This document shows, piece by piece, positions 1-10,168 of a DNA stretch of 59,077 nt. The notes beneath the pieces are model-generated. The model did no database searches. It worked only from the letters and a program-made list of their open reading frames with translations, and was not told where the DNA came from. Numbering within the stretch: position 1 is the stretch's first letter; every line of letters starts with the position of its first letter. This DNA is from an uncultured Clostridiaceae bacterium (GTDB lineage Bacteria > Bacillota > Clostridia > TANB77 > CAG-508). A program made the translations under genes and the position numbers. The DNA is taken from NCBI GenBank assembly GCA_930990125.1, contig CAKNOI010000007.1:1-59077 (forward strand), written 5' to 3'.

Positions 1-66
1 TGCAAACTTGCTTTTTGTCAATACTTTCTGATAAATTTTACTTTTAAAGGTATCGTTAACGGTATT

Positions 67-94
67 AAAAAGAAGTGCCTTTTTTAGGCACTTC
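67..94 (-). terminator. Rho-independent terminator of the GNAT gene
   Basis: A 9-bp stem GAAGTGCCT/AGGCACTTC with a 5-nt loop lies just after the acetyltransferase stop codon. On the minus strand it is followed by a T run. Confidence 0.8.
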
Positions 95-105
95 CCTTGA
101 CTTAT

Positions 106-699
106 TTATCCTATATTAATTACCATTCTACGTATTTTTGGATCTACTACATGAAATCCTATCGTCTGATAAAATTTCACTAAATGTTCATTATTTGCAA
201 GAAGTGAAGCTTTACGATAATTTCTTCTTTTTGCTATTTCAAAAGCCTTTTTAAACATAATTTTTGCATAACCATGTCCTCTATATTCTGGCTTGATAGC
301 AATATTGGAAATATAAAATTCGTCTTCCTCACATTCTAGTAAGAACTTACCTTTAATAGAACGATACAAGAAACCTAATTTATTTAGCATTCCTTTTTGA
401 TAAGCCATTACATGTTTTTCACTATTTTGTGTTAACTTATCAATATCTTTTCCTTCCATTAATAAAGCCATACCTACTAGTTCTTTTCCTTTTCTTGCCA
501 CAATAATATTTTGGATAGAGAATCTATTATTTTTAATTTTTAATAATCTTTTAAGAGTATTTTTCATTTCTTCTTCTGAACCAAAACCCCACTCTTCTTC
601 TGGCTCTGGCTCGGTAATATATAATAAGTCAATAATATCTTTTATGTCAGATTCTTTTGCTTTTTCAAAAGTTAACTCGGATCCCGAGGCACTTTTCAT
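106..699 (-). CDS. GNAT family N-acetyltransferase
   Basis: 197 aa protein of the GNAT acetyl-CoA-dependent acetyltransferase superfamily; the substrate cannot be told. The C-terminal half carries the acetyl-CoA pyrophosphate loop RGHGYA (about residues 140-145) after the beta strand ISNIAIKPEY, then the typical ending KFYQTIGF where the second strand and product-side tyrosine sit. The N-terminal 60 residues are acidic and lack recognisable motifs. The start is supported by a GAGAGAGTGA ribosome binding site 6 nt upstream. The gene is monocistronic, with its own promoter about 110 nt upstream and its own terminator. The superfamily call is firm, the substrate unknown. Confidence 0.85.
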   Translation of the reverse strand: MKSASGSELTFEKAKESDIKDIIDLLYITEPEPEEEWGFGSEEEMKNTLKRLLKIKNNRFSIQNIIVARKGKELVGMALLMEGKDIDKLTQNSEKHVMAYQKGMLNKLGFLYRSIKGKFLLECEEDEFYISNIAIKPEYRGHGYAKIMFKKAFEIAKRRNYRKASLLANNEHLVKFYQTIGFHVVDPKIRRMVINIG

Positions 700-805
700 T
701 TTTTATCACTCTCTCATTCTTTTAAAATTTTCTTTTTTCTATTGTATTTTACGTGAATTTGGCAAATCACCTTCCATTTCTTAGATTTTTTCTATCCATG
801 CCATT

Positions 806-834
806 ATTATAGCACATATTTGTTTGTTTGAGAA
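806..834 (-). promoter_or_regulatory. Sigma-A promoter for the GNAT gene
   Basis: Minus-strand TATAAT (806-811) carries an extended -10 TG one base upstream (TGCTATAAT). A poor -35 TTCTCA lies 17 nt away. This predicts a 5' UTR of about 100 nt. Confidence 0.6.
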
Positions 835-862
835 GTAGTAAAAACAAGAGATATTGCGAGAA

Positions 863-888
863 AAAAAGAGCTTTTAAGAGCTCTTTTT
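863..888. terminator. Bidirectional terminator after the membrane protein gene
   Basis: A 10-bp stem AAAAAGAGCT/AGCTCTTTTT with loop TTTAAG. It has a T run on either strand and ends the minus-strand two-gene unit whose last stop is at 984. Confidence 0.8.
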
Positions 889-983
889 AGATTTTTTGAT
901 ATAAAATTTTAGCTAATTTTAAAATTTTTCTATTTTTCCATCGTTTTTAAGGAATTTTTCCTTATTTTTACAGGAGAAACATT

Positions 984-1382
984 TTACTCTTGATTTTCTT
1001 GCTTTTCTTTCTTTTTTCCACCAAACATAGCTTCAAAAAACACAATGATAACATTTAATCCCCACATTAAACTAACCATAACGACGTCCTGCAATACCAA
1101 GATAAAAACAATGAGTGCAATAACATCATACAAGAGCATTCCTTTCCATTTTTTCTTCTTTTCTTTCCATTTTAAAATACCACCATAAATTCCAGAAATA
1201 CCAATACTAAAAATGATAACAAAACCTTGCAAGGTAGTCATATTTTTTATTGGCTCATACTGTATAATAGTGCTTTCTAAACTTGTTCCTGTATTGGTAG
1301 TTATTTGGTTGGTTACAGCATTACTAGGGACTGCAAAAAGTAATACGATAAAAAGTGTCATTATTGCTATTATTCTTTTCAT
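984..1382 (-). CDS. Small membrane protein of unknown function
   Basis: 132 aa. The start at 1382 is chosen because the GGAGG ribosome binding site lies inside the longer 137-aa reading frame, 8 nt before this ATG. It begins with a signal-like segment (KRIIAIMTLFIVLLFAVPSNA), followed by a Thr/Asn-rich stretch and two more hydrophobic spans (about residues 50-67 and 80-115). It ends in a Lys/Glu-rich cytoplasmic tail. No family is recognised. It starts 23 nt after the upstream dehydrogenase gene and probably shares its transcript. Function unknown. Confidence 0.6.
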   Translation of the reverse strand: MKRIIAIMTLFIVLLFAVPSNAVTNQITTNTGTSLESTIIQYEPIKNMTTLQGFVIIFSIGISGIYGGILKWKEKKKKWKGMLLYDVIALIVFILVLQDVVMVSLMWGLNVIIVFFEAMFGGKKKEKQENQE

Positions 1383-1405
1383 CCTATGTTCCTCCATTTT
1401 TGGGT

Positions 1406-2482
1406 TTATTTTATATATTCATTTAGTGGTTTAACACGATAGGTTAATTCGTCTAATTGTTCTGTTGTTACATATCCAGGTTTACCATTAATAACATCTG
1501 GAATTCTGTTTACTACGGTAGCACAGGTTAACTCTACTGTACTTGGTCTTGCAATGACTAGTGTGGTATTTGGTTCTCCTTCTATGGTCCATTCGTTTTT
1601 GTCGTAATCTTCCTTTGAATATACTTTTCCAATACATTCACTTTCAATAACAATACCTTCTTTGGTTTCTGTTGTCACTACTGCACTCATTCCTGTTGCC
1701 ATACCTGCTTTTACTGTCATTCCTAAAGTAGAAGATTCTATATCTTCTTTATAGGTTTGTGGCACACATTTTTGTGTTTGTTTGGTTACCGTTAATCCTA
1801 ATTCTGAGCATAACCAACCATTTACATTCCACATATAGGAAGGAACAAATTTACCACTTTGAATTTGTTTTTGCCTTTCCTCTTCTGAAATATTATCACT
1901 AGCTGCCACTTCTTTTTCAAATGTGTCTAAGTCTAATCCTGCCCCGTGTGCTTTTGCAAGAGCTATTCCATAATCTTCTACATTATAGCTAGAACTTCCT
2001 TTTATCTTTTTAATAGTATGCGTAGATGCTGCAATACTAGAAATTAAATCTCCCCAATAACGGTCTTGATATCCGCTTCCTGTAATGGTACATCCATTTT
2101 GTTTTGCAAGTTCATCTATTTTCTTGGTAAGCTCCGGATTAGAGTTCCAAGGGAAGAAAGCTTCTTCACAAGTAGTAATTGCATTAATACCTAATTTTGC
2201 ACAAAGCATAAGAGGTTCTTCCATTTCTGAAAACAAACTAACAGTAGTAACAATAACAATATCTGGTCTTGTATTTCTTAGTAATTCTTCTGCCTGACTA
2301 CTTGGTGTTACTACAATTCCTTTTTTCTCTGTTCCCATAATGTCTCCAATGTCTTTTCCAACAACATTTGGATTTACATCAATAGCACCAACAATTTCTC
2401 CTCCTTTTTCATAAACATAGCGCATGGTATAAACGCTCATTTTTCCAGTTCCATACTGTACTACTTTCACCTTTCTATCCAT
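1406..2482 (-). CDS. DapB-like NAD(P)-dependent dehydrogenase, possibly 2,4-diaminopentanoate dehydrogenase
   Basis: 358 aa with an N-terminal Rossmann fold (VVQYGTGKMS, about residues 7-16, a GxGxxS variant) followed by EIVGAIDVNPNVVGKDIG, as in dihydrodipicolinate-reductase-like oxidoreductases. Length and overall pattern best fit the 2,4-diaminopentanoate dehydrogenase group, which performs a late step of anaerobic ornithine oxidation. No other ornithine-degradation gene (racemase, aminomutase, thiolase pair) is in the window, so the substrate is uncertain. It has its own promoter at 2521-2550 and an AAGGATG ribosome binding site. The dehydrogenase fold is secure; the enzyme name is an inference. 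Confidence 0.6.
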   Translation of the reverse strand: MDRKVKVVQYGTGKMSVYTMRYVYEKGGEIVGAIDVNPNVVGKDIGDIMGTEKKGIVVTPSSQAEELLRNTRPDIVIVTTVSLFSEMEEPLMLCAKLGINAITTCEEAFFPWNSNPELTKKIDELAKQNGCTITGSGYQDRYWGDLISSIAASTHTIKKIKGSSSYNVEDYGIALAKAHGAGLDLDTFEKEVAASDNISEEERQKQIQSGKFVPSYMWNVNGWLCSELGLTVTKQTQKCVPQTYKEDIESSTLGMTVKAGMATGMSAVVTTETKEGIVIESECIGKVYSKEDYDKNEWTIEGEPNTTLVIARPSTVELTCATVVNRIPDVINGKPGYVTTEQLDELTYRVKPLNEYIK

Positions 2483-2520
2483 CTTATCGCATCCTTTCTT
2501 ATTTAATTTTTCCTATGTAA

Positions 2521-2550
2521 ATTATATCCTAAAATAGACTTCGTATTCAA
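2521..2550 (-). promoter_or_regulatory. Sigma-A promoter for the dehydrogenase gene
   Basis: TTGAAT (2545-2550), 18-nt spacer, TATAAT (2521-2526), read on the minus strand. It lies in the short gap after pheT, so the dehydrogenase is transcribed separately from pheST. Confidence 0.7.
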
Positions 2551-2559
2551 CAGTTTTTT

Positions 2560-4968
2560 CTATTTTCTTAAATTTGCTCCCACTTCTTGTTCTAATCCTG
2601 TAATAATGTCTTGCATTGCTTTATTTACTTCTTCATCGGTTAAGGTTCTTTCTGGAATACGGAAGGTAAGTTCAAAAGCAACACTCTTTTTATTTTCTCC
2701 TAATTTCTCACTACGGTATACATCAAATAAAGTAACGCGTTCTAGGATTTTTTTTGCTTTTTTCTCCATGATTTTTTGGATGGTTCCTACTTCAACTTCT
2801 TCTGCGACTACCATAGCAATATCTCTTAATGCTGCAGGAAATTTTGGTACTTCTACATACTTTTTATTTTGTTTTGCATAACGTGTTATTTTATCTATAT
2901 TTAACTCTACCAAGTATACTTTTTTAGTAATTCCATATTGTTCGGTAAGACTTGGATGTGCTTCCCCTATGTAAGCAAAAATATCATTTCCTACTTTTAA
3001 TTTTGCAGTTCTTCCTGGATGATAAAAATGATTTTCTTCTTCACGTAAGAAATCGTATCTATTTACTCCTACTGCTTGCAATATATTTTCTATAATACCT
3101 TTTATATAGTAAAAATCTACGTTTTCTCCATAAGCTCCTAAAGTAAGCATATTGTTTTCTTGTGGTAATTCTCCTTTTTGAATTGCTTCTTTTTCGTTAA
3201 TATAACTTCTACCTAGTTCATACAATTTTACTTCCATATTCTTTTTATTATAGTTTGTTTCTAATGTTTGCATCATACTAGGAATGGTGGTTGTTCGCAT
3301 ACGGTCAAAATCATCACTTAATGGGTTTTGCAAGAAAATGGTTTTCCTTACCAAATCGCTATTTTCGTCCATAAGAGCTTTTTTCATATCTTTTGCAGAG
3401 TAAAAACCATAAGTATAAATTTCGGAAAATCCAGAGTTTACCAATACTTCTTGTATTGTATCTACTATTTTTTGTTGTTTATTTTTGCTTCCTAGAGTAC
3501 TTTCTGCTTCAATTAAAGTACTTGGCAAGGTGTCGTATCCATAAAAACGTAATACTTCTTCTGCCAAATCTGCTTCTTGCTCAATATCTTGTCTAAAGTA
3601 TGGAGGAATAGCAGTATCCCCTTCTACTTGTATTTCTAATTTTGTAAAAATATCTATCATTTCTTGTTTACTTGCTTGTATTCCTAGTAAATCATTTATT
3701 CTTTCTGCTGACCAAGGAATTACTGTTTTCTTTTGTTTTATTGGATATACATCAATTTTGCCTTCTACGGCTTTTCCTGCTTTTAATAGTTCTACTAATT
3801 CTACCGCACGGTTTACTACTCTTTCTGCATTTTCTGGAGATAAACCTTTTTCATAACGTGAGGATGCTTCTGTTCTTAAGCCTACTTTTTTAGCTGTTTT
3901 ACGAATACTTCCTCCATAAAATACTGCAGATTCAAATACTACTGTTTGTGTATCTTTTTCTATTTCAGAGTTTAACCCTCCCATTACACCTGCAATAGCT
4001 ACTGGTTTTTCATCATCTGCAATAACTAGCATGGTTTCATCTAATATTCTTTCTTCGTCATCTAATGTAGTAATAGTTTCACCTTGTTTTGCTCTTCTTA
4101 CTGTAATATGTTTTCCTTTAATAGACTCAATATCAAAAGCATGCATTGGTTGACCCATTTCTAGCATTACATAGTTGGTAATATCTACAATATTGTTAAT
4201 TGCTCTTACTCCACAGGCTTTTAATCTTCTTTTTAGCCATTCTGGTGATTCTTGTATCTTTACGTTTTCTACCATTCTTGCTACATAACGATAGCACAAA
4301 TCTGGTGCAGTAATATCTACTGTCAGTCCTTTTATTTCTGGTTTAGTTTCTATCTGCATCTTACTTAAATTACTTCTTGGATTCTTAAATTCTTTTCCTA
4401 AAGAAATGGCTGTTTCCCTTCCTAGCCCTTCTACTGATAAGCAATCTGGCCTGTTTGGGGTAATTTCAAAATCAATAATATCTTCTTTTAATTGCAATAC
4501 TTCTACAATATCTTTTCCTAAATCCTTTTCCAAAGAGGCAGGTAAAATCATAATGCCATGCTCTATTTGTCCTGGGTAATCTTCTAACTCTAATCCTAAT
4601 TCTCCTACACTGCACATCATTCCACAAGAATCTATACCACGTAGTTTTCCTGTTTTAATTTTTACGCCACCTGGAAGCTCAGATCCATCTTTGGCAATAG
4701 GTACAATATCGTTTTCTTTTATGTTATTAGCTCCTGTTACAATTTGTAGTATTTCTTCTCCTACATCTACTTTTGTTACTACTAATTTATCGGCATCTGG
4801 ATGTTTTTTTATTTCTAAAATTTTACCTACTACTACATTTTTAATATCATTTCCCTTAGATTCTATTGTTTCTACCTTAGAACCTGTCATGGTTAGAATA
4901 TCTCCTAATTCTTTGGGAGATACATCAATATCTGAAAATTCTTTTAACCATTCTACACTTGTTTTCAT
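2560..4968 (-). CDS. pheT: Phenylalanine--tRNA ligase beta subunit
   Basis: 802 aa, full length for bacterial PheT, which pairs with PheS in an alpha2beta2 enzyme charging tRNA-Phe. In order: EMAP/OB tRNA-binding domain (about residues 40-150, including HPDADKLVVTKVDVG), B3/B4 editing domain (about 205-400, with GLRTEASSRYEKGL), B5 domain, the catalytic-like core, and the C-terminal anticodon-binding ferredoxin-like domain beginning near VPKFPAALRDIAMV. Its start lies 16 nt downstream of the pheS stop, with an AAGGGAAAG binding site. It shares the T-box-controlled pheS transcript. Confidence 0.97.
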   Translation of the reverse strand: MKTSVEWLKEFSDIDVSPKELGDILTMTGSKVETIESKGNDIKNVVVGKILEIKKHPDADKLVVTKVDVGEEILQIVTGANNIKENDIVPIAKDGSELPGGVKIKTGKLRGIDSCGMMCSVGELGLELEDYPGQIEHGIMILPASLEKDLGKDIVEVLQLKEDIIDFEITPNRPDCLSVEGLGRETAISLGKEFKNPRSNLSKMQIETKPEIKGLTVDITAPDLCYRYVARMVENVKIQESPEWLKRRLKACGVRAINNIVDITNYVMLEMGQPMHAFDIESIKGKHITVRRAKQGETITTLDDEERILDETMLVIADDEKPVAIAGVMGGLNSEIEKDTQTVVFESAVFYGGSIRKTAKKVGLRTEASSRYEKGLSPENAERVVNRAVELVELLKAGKAVEGKIDVYPIKQKKTVIPWSAERINDLLGIQASKQEMIDIFTKLEIQVEGDTAIPPYFRQDIEQEADLAEEVLRFYGYDTLPSTLIEAESTLGSKNKQQKIVDTIQEVLVNSGFSEIYTYGFYSAKDMKKALMDENSDLVRKTIFLQNPLSDDFDRMRTTTIPSMMQTLETNYNKKNMEVKLYELGRSYINEKEAIQKGELPQENNMLTLGAYGENVDFYYIKGIIENILQAVGVNRYDFLREEENHFYHPGRTAKLKVGNDIFAYIGEAHPSLTEQYGITKKVYLVELNIDKITRYAKQNKKYVEVPKFPAALRDIAMVVAEEVEVGTIQKIMEKKAKKILERVTLFDVYRSEKLGENKKSVAFELTFRIPERTLTDEEVNKAMQDIITGLEQEVGANLRK

Positions 4969-4983
4969 TTCTTTCCCTTCTTT

Positions 4984-6003
4984 CTAAAATTGTTTTAAAA
5001 ATCTTACGTCATTTTCGTATAACAATCGCATATCATCAATACCAAATTTCGCCATTGCGATTCTTTCTACACCAAATCCAAAAGCAAATCCAGAATATAC
5101 CTCTGGGTCAATATTACAGTTACGTAGTACATTTGGATGTACCATTCCACAACCTAAGAGTTCTATCCATCCTTCGCCTTTACATACTCTACAACCTTTT
5201 CCACCACAAACAAAGCAAGAAACGTCAGCTTCTGCGGATGGCTCTGTAAACGGAAAATGGTGTGGTCTAAAACGAATCTTCGTTTTTTCTCCTAAGCATT
5301 TTTTTGCAAATAATTCTAAAGTACCTTTTAAATCAGACATAGAAATATGTTTATCTATTACCAATCCCTCTATTTGATGGAATACTGGTGAGTGGGTTGC
5401 ATCCACACTATCAGAACGGTAAACCGTACCAGGGCAAATAATTTTAATAGGTGGTTTTTGTTGCTCCATTACTCTTGCCTGCATTGGAGATGTTTGTGAA
5501 CGAAGCACAATAGAATCGGTAATATAAAAGGTATCTTGTATATCTCTTGCTGGGTGGTCTGGTGGTGTATTTAATTTATCAAAATTATAGGTTGCAAGTT
5601 CTATTTCTGGTCCTTCTGCTATTTCGTAGCCTAGTCCAATAAAAATTTCTTTTACATCATTAATAATTTGTGTAATCGGGTGAATAGAACCAAGTTCCAC
5701 TTTTTTAGATGGCATGGTAATATCTATTTTTTCTGTTTTTAATCTTTCTTCTAATAGTTTTTCTTTTATTTCTCTTTCTTTTTGGGATAGTTTTTCTTCT
5801 ATAAAATCTCTTGCCTTATTTACTAAACTACCTACTACTGGTCTTTCTTCTGCTGGCAAGCTTCCCATTCCTCTTAATACTAGGGTAAGCTCTCCTTTTT
5901 TTCCTAAGTATTTAATGCGAGTATTTTCTAACTCTGCAATACTAGTTGCAGATGTTATTTCTGCTTCTGCTGTGTTACGAATTTGCTCAATTTTTTCTTG
6001 CAT
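4984..6003 (-). CDS. pheS: Phenylalanine--tRNA ligase alpha subunit
   Basis: 339 aa, the usual PheS length. An N-terminal coiled-coil arm (residues 1-90) is followed by the class II catalytic core with motif 2 ([20 protein letters not shown]) and motif 3 ([18 protein letters not shown]), which bind ATP and phenylalanine. A Cys cluster [17 protein letters not shown] near residue 260 is typical of Bacillota PheS. First gene of the pheST operon, behind a T-box leader whose specifier reads TTC, so expression should rise when tRNA-Phe is uncharged. Confidence 0.97.
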   Translation of the reverse strand: MQEKIEQIRNTAEAEITSATSIAELENTRIKYLGKKGELTLVLRGMGSLPAEERPVVGSLVNKARDFIEEKLSQKEREIKEKLLEERLKTEKIDITMPSKKVELGSIHPITQIINDVKEIFIGLGYEIAEGPEIELATYNFDKLNTPPDHPARDIQDTFYITDSIVLRSQTSPMQARVMEQQKPPIKIICPGTVYRSDSVDATHSPVFHQIEGLVIDKHISMSDLKGTLELFAKKCLGEKTKIRFRPHHFPFTEPSAEADVSCFVCGGKGCRVCKGEGWIELLGCGMVHPNVLRNCNIDPEVYSGFAFGFGVERIAMAKFGIDDMRLLYENDVRFLKQF

Positions 6004-6092
6004 AGTAACCTTCCTTTCTTCTTTATGGTATTTTTTACCTTGTTCTAAAACTATATTCCTTTATTTTCTTGCAATACTGCTTTAGAACAAAA

Positions 6093-6356
6093 ACAAAAAA
6101 GCCATTCCTCCTAAAAGGACGAATGACTGTATGTTCGTGGTACCACCTTATTTTTTATTAATAGAAATTTCTATTAACCTCATTATTGCCTGGTAACGGT
6201 GGCTTATACCGTCTTTTTCTACTATTTTTTCAAAAAAGAACCAAAAAAGTGAAATTTCTATTAATACACTAGTATTGGCTCACAGCAATTTGCCAATTTC
6301 TCTTGCCTAGTTTGCGTATTTCTATACTTTGCTTTTTTATTGGTTTTTTTATTCTA
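6093..6356 (-). promoter_or_regulatory. T-box leader (tRNA-Phe) of pheST
   Basis: The minus strand carries the T-box signature AAGGTGGTACCACG (6136-6150). An overlapping terminator AGTCATTCGTCC/GGAGGAATGGCT plus T run occupies 6093-6128. The probable specifier TTC (Phe), followed by A, is at 6251-6253 in the stem I loop. The codon matches the downstream gene. Uncharged tRNA-Phe should favour antitermination. The exact 5' end is inferred from the promoter. Confidence 0.93.
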
Positions 6357-6362
6357 AGTAGT

Positions 6363-6391
6363 ATTCTACCACATTTTTTTTCCCTTTACAA
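6363..6391 (-). promoter_or_regulatory. Promoter of the pheST T-box transcript
   Basis: TTGTAA (6386-6391), 17-nt spacer, TAGAAT (6363-6368) on the minus strand. It lies just upstream of the T-box leader. Confidence 0.7.
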
Positions 6392-6401
6392 CCCCTTAGC
6401 C

Positions 6402-6548
6402 TCATTTTCGTAATATTTCAAATCGGTCAAATAATCCTAAAAGATAGACTATTGTAAATATTCTCTCGTTTTCTTTTAGAAGTTTTAATTCTTCTTTTTG
6501 AAATAATCTTTTGTATTTTTTTATTTGTCTTTTGTATCTTTTTTCCAT
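6402..6548 (-). CDS. Small basic protein, 48 aa, unknown
   Basis: A 48-codon frame starting MEKRYKRQIKKYKRLFQKEE and ending in a hydrophobic patch (FTIVYLLGLFDRFEILRK). A clear AGGAAAGGAG ribosome binding site precedes the ATG by about 7 nt. The N-terminal half is strongly basic and helical, with a leucine/aromatic tail, so it could be an amphipathic peptide. It lies between the pheS T-box promoter and the divergent candidate RNA at 6613-6690. No family is recognised, and it could be a chance frame despite the good binding site. Confidence 0.4.
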   Translation of the reverse strand: MEKRYKRQIKKYKRLFQKEELKLLKENERIFTIVYLLGLFDRFEILRK

Positions 6549-6576
6549 TCCTTTTCTCCTTTCCTCAAAATTTCTA

Positions 6577-6690
6577 TTGACATTTTAAGGACGAAAAGTA
6601 TATACTAAAGTTAGCATATGCCTTTTCGGCCTATGTAATAGTAAGAAGAGATAGTACGTTTTCCAAGACCTCTATCTCTTCTTTTATTAT
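6577..6690 (+). ncRNA. Candidate small RNA with its own promoter and hairpin terminator
   Basis: A near-perfect sigma-A promoter on the plus strand (TTGACA 6577-6582, 18 nt, TATACT 6601-6606) predicts a start near 6613. The transcript would hold a hairpin CATATGCC/GGCCTATG (6615-6636, one mismatch). It would end in a 12-bp stem AAGAAGAGATAG/CTATCTCTTCTT (6643-6683) followed by TTATTATAT. No usable reading frame with a binding site is seen. The RNA would be about 78 nt. The terminal U tract is imperfect, which lowers confidence. Confidence 0.45.
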
Positions 6691-6800
6691 ATCTTTTCTT
6701 TTCGACTTTTTTCAACAAAAAGTCTTTATTTTTTTTTGTAAAATTTCGACAAAATTAGTTTTTTGTCTCCTCTCCTTTTTGTGGCATTAAGTTTACTCCT

Positions 6801-7106
6801 TTATTTAACAGCCTCCCGAATGTCTCTCCAATTTTTCCCTAATAAGTATTCTATCGAAATATTATTAAAACATCCATTATCTTCTGCAATACGATTCCAA
6901 ATATAATCCGGAATTGATCCTTTGTTATTTTTTACTAATATAGTTAGCACTGCTAGCGTTTTTTGTATATAATCAAATCTTCTTAAAGAATATTCATTGG
7001 CAAATTGTATTACTTCTTCTTTTATTTTATTGGTTACTGGTATTCCATTCTTTTCCATACTTTGCATTAGCTGTTTTGCCATAAGCTCTGCTTCTATGTT
7101 CCTCAT
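6801..7106 (-). CDS. Small helical protein of unknown function
   Basis: 101 aa from the ATG at 7106. A longer frame beginning with TTG at 7151 is unlikely, because that TTG is part of a promoter (TTGACA, 17 nt, TATAGT at 7123-7128) on the same strand. The predicted transcript start is only about 10 nt before the chosen ATG. The protein looks all-helical. Its C-terminal block (W-N-R-I-A-x2-N ... S-x-E-Y-L-x-G-K-N-W-x2-I) matches the C-terminal block of the 72-aa protein at 57210-57428, which suggests a shared small domain. Function unknown. Confidence 0.6.
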   Translation of the reverse strand: MRNIEAELMAKQLMQSMEKNGIPVTNKIKEEVIQFANEYSLRRFDYIQKTLAVLTILVKNNKGSIPDYIWNRIAEDNGCFNNISIEYLLGKNWRDIREAVK

Positions 7107-7161
7107 TTTTTTCACCGATAAAACTATATAAAGAATTCTTCTTAATGTCAAGATTGTTTCT

Positions 7162-7198
7162 AAAAAAAACGCTAGGAGTTACCATTAAATGGTAACTC
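7162..7198 (-). terminator. groEL terminator
   Basis: An 11-bp inverted repeat GAGTTACCATT/AATGGTAACTC (7176-7198) lies after the groEL stop on the minus strand. A T8 run (7162-7169) follows after six intervening bases. It may also work on the plus strand, where TCTTTTTCT follows. Confidence 0.65.
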
Positions 7199-7221
7199 TC
7201 TTTTTCTATTGTTATATTTGA

Positions 7222-8856
<1,635 letters not shown>

Positions 8857-8881
8857 TCATTCCTCCTAAATAAAATTTTCT

Positions 8882-9190
<309 letters not shown>

Positions 9191-9217
9191 TTAGCACTCT
9201 CTATTAACGACTGCTAA
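9191..9217 (-). promoter_or_regulatory. CIRCE operator (HrcA binding site)
   Basis: TTAGCACTC-N9-GACTGCTAA, one mismatch from the consensus TTAGCACTC-N9-GAGTGCTAA, between the groES promoter and its start codon. Known biology: HrcA represses groESL here until heat stress. Confidence 0.93.
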
Positions 9218-9220
9218 TAC

Positions 9221-9249
9221 AATATACTCCCTTTTTTATCCAATGTCAA
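9221..9249 (-). promoter_or_regulatory. Promoter of groES-groEL
   Basis: TTGACA (9244-9249), 17-nt spacer, TATATT (9221-9226) on the minus strand, directly upstream of CIRCE. Confidence 0.85.
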
Positions 9250-9293
9250 TACGTTATTTTTAATTTTCACAAAAAGTTCACAATTTTTTCTTC

Positions 9294-9323
9294 TTGTATA
9301 CTATTCTCCATTCGTGATATAAT
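9294..9323 (+). promoter_or_regulatory. Promoter of deoD
   Basis: TTGTAT (9294-9299), 18-nt spacer, TATAAT (9318-9323). The predicted 5' UTR is short, with AGGAGG before the ATG at 9346. Confidence 0.7.
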
Positions 9324-9345
9324 ACCAAGAAAAAAGGAGGTAGTT

Positions 9346-10065
9346 ATGACACCACATATTGAATCTAAAAAAGAGGATATTGCAAAAATTGTTTTAATGC
9401 CAGGAGACCCTCTAAGGGCTAAGTATATTGCGGAAAATTTTTTAGAAAATGCTCGTCTTGTAAATAGTGTAAGAAATATTTTAGCTTATACGGGAACCTA
9501 TAAAGGAAAGGAAATTACTGTTTTTTCTTCTGGTATGGGTATGCCAAGTATGGGAATTTACTGCTATGAATTATATAAATTTTATGATGTAGATACCATT
9601 ATTCGTATTGGTTCTTGCGGTGGGTATACCAAAGAATTAAATTTACTAGATACCATTTTAGTAGATAAAACCTATACACCAGGAAATTTTGCTCTTGCCT
9701 TAAACAACCAACATGTGCATATTGCAGAAGCAAGTAAAGAAGTAAATGCTATTATAGAGCAAACAGCAAAGGAACAAAATATTGTTTATCAAAAAGGAAA
9801 TACTATTTGTAGTGAATGTTTTGATTATTATGTAGCAGATTTAGAAACCTTTATGAATAGTTTTCCACAAGATTTACACATTATTGGGGCAGAAATGGAA
9901 GCCTTTGCTTTATTTTATACCGCTTCTTACCTAAACAAAAGAGCTGCTTGTTTACTTAGTGTCGTAGACAATCATTACAAACAAGAACAAATTTCTAGTG
10001 AGGCTCGTGAAAAATCTTTAAATACAATGATTTCCCTTGCATTAGAATCTGCTATGAAATTGTAA
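9346..10065 (+). CDS. deoD: Purine-nucleoside phosphorylase, DeoD type
   Basis: 239 aa, the length of hexameric DeoD enzymes, which cleave purine (deoxy)nucleosides with phosphate to base plus (deoxy)ribose 1-phosphate for salvage. The N terminus starts TPHIESKKEDIAKIVLMPGD, containing the phosphate-binding GD and the R of PLRAK. IIRIGSCGGY is the second phosphate loop, and IIGAEMEAFALF holds the ribose-binding Met-Glu. The usual SDH near the active site is here VVDNH, so the catalytic Asp is kept. It is transcribed alone on the plus strand and shares a bidirectional terminator with the convergent greA. Confidence 0.95.
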   Translation: MTPHIESKKEDIAKIVLMPGDPLRAKYIAENFLENARLVNSVRNILAYTGTYKGKEITVFSSGMGMPSMGIYCYELYKFYDVDTIIRIGSCGGYTKELNLLDTILVDKTYTPGNFALALNNQHVHIAEASKEVNAIIEQTAKEQNIVYQKGNTICSECFDYYVADLETFMNSFPQDLHIIGAEMEAFALFYTASYLNKRAACLLSVVDNHYKQEQISSEAREKSLNTMISLALESAMKL

Positions 10066-10123
10066 TTTTGATGGCAAACTTAAGCTTTTTAATACCATAA
10101 GGATTTTATCCAATTTATAATAC

Positions 10124-10161
10124 AAAAAAAGTTCCAGCTTTTGATAAGCTGGAACTTTTTT
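10124..10161. terminator. Bidirectional terminator between deoD and greA
   Basis: A 10-bp stem GTTCCAGCTT/AAGCTGGAAC with loop TTGAT, flanked by A7 and T6. It serves both convergent genes. Confidence 0.92.
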
Positions 10162-10168
10162 CTATTTT

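Noticed and set aside
1-66. Promoter reading out of the left window edge (TTGACA on the minus strand at 16-21)
   Set aside because: Its -10 box would lie outside the window, so it cannot be supported as a feature.
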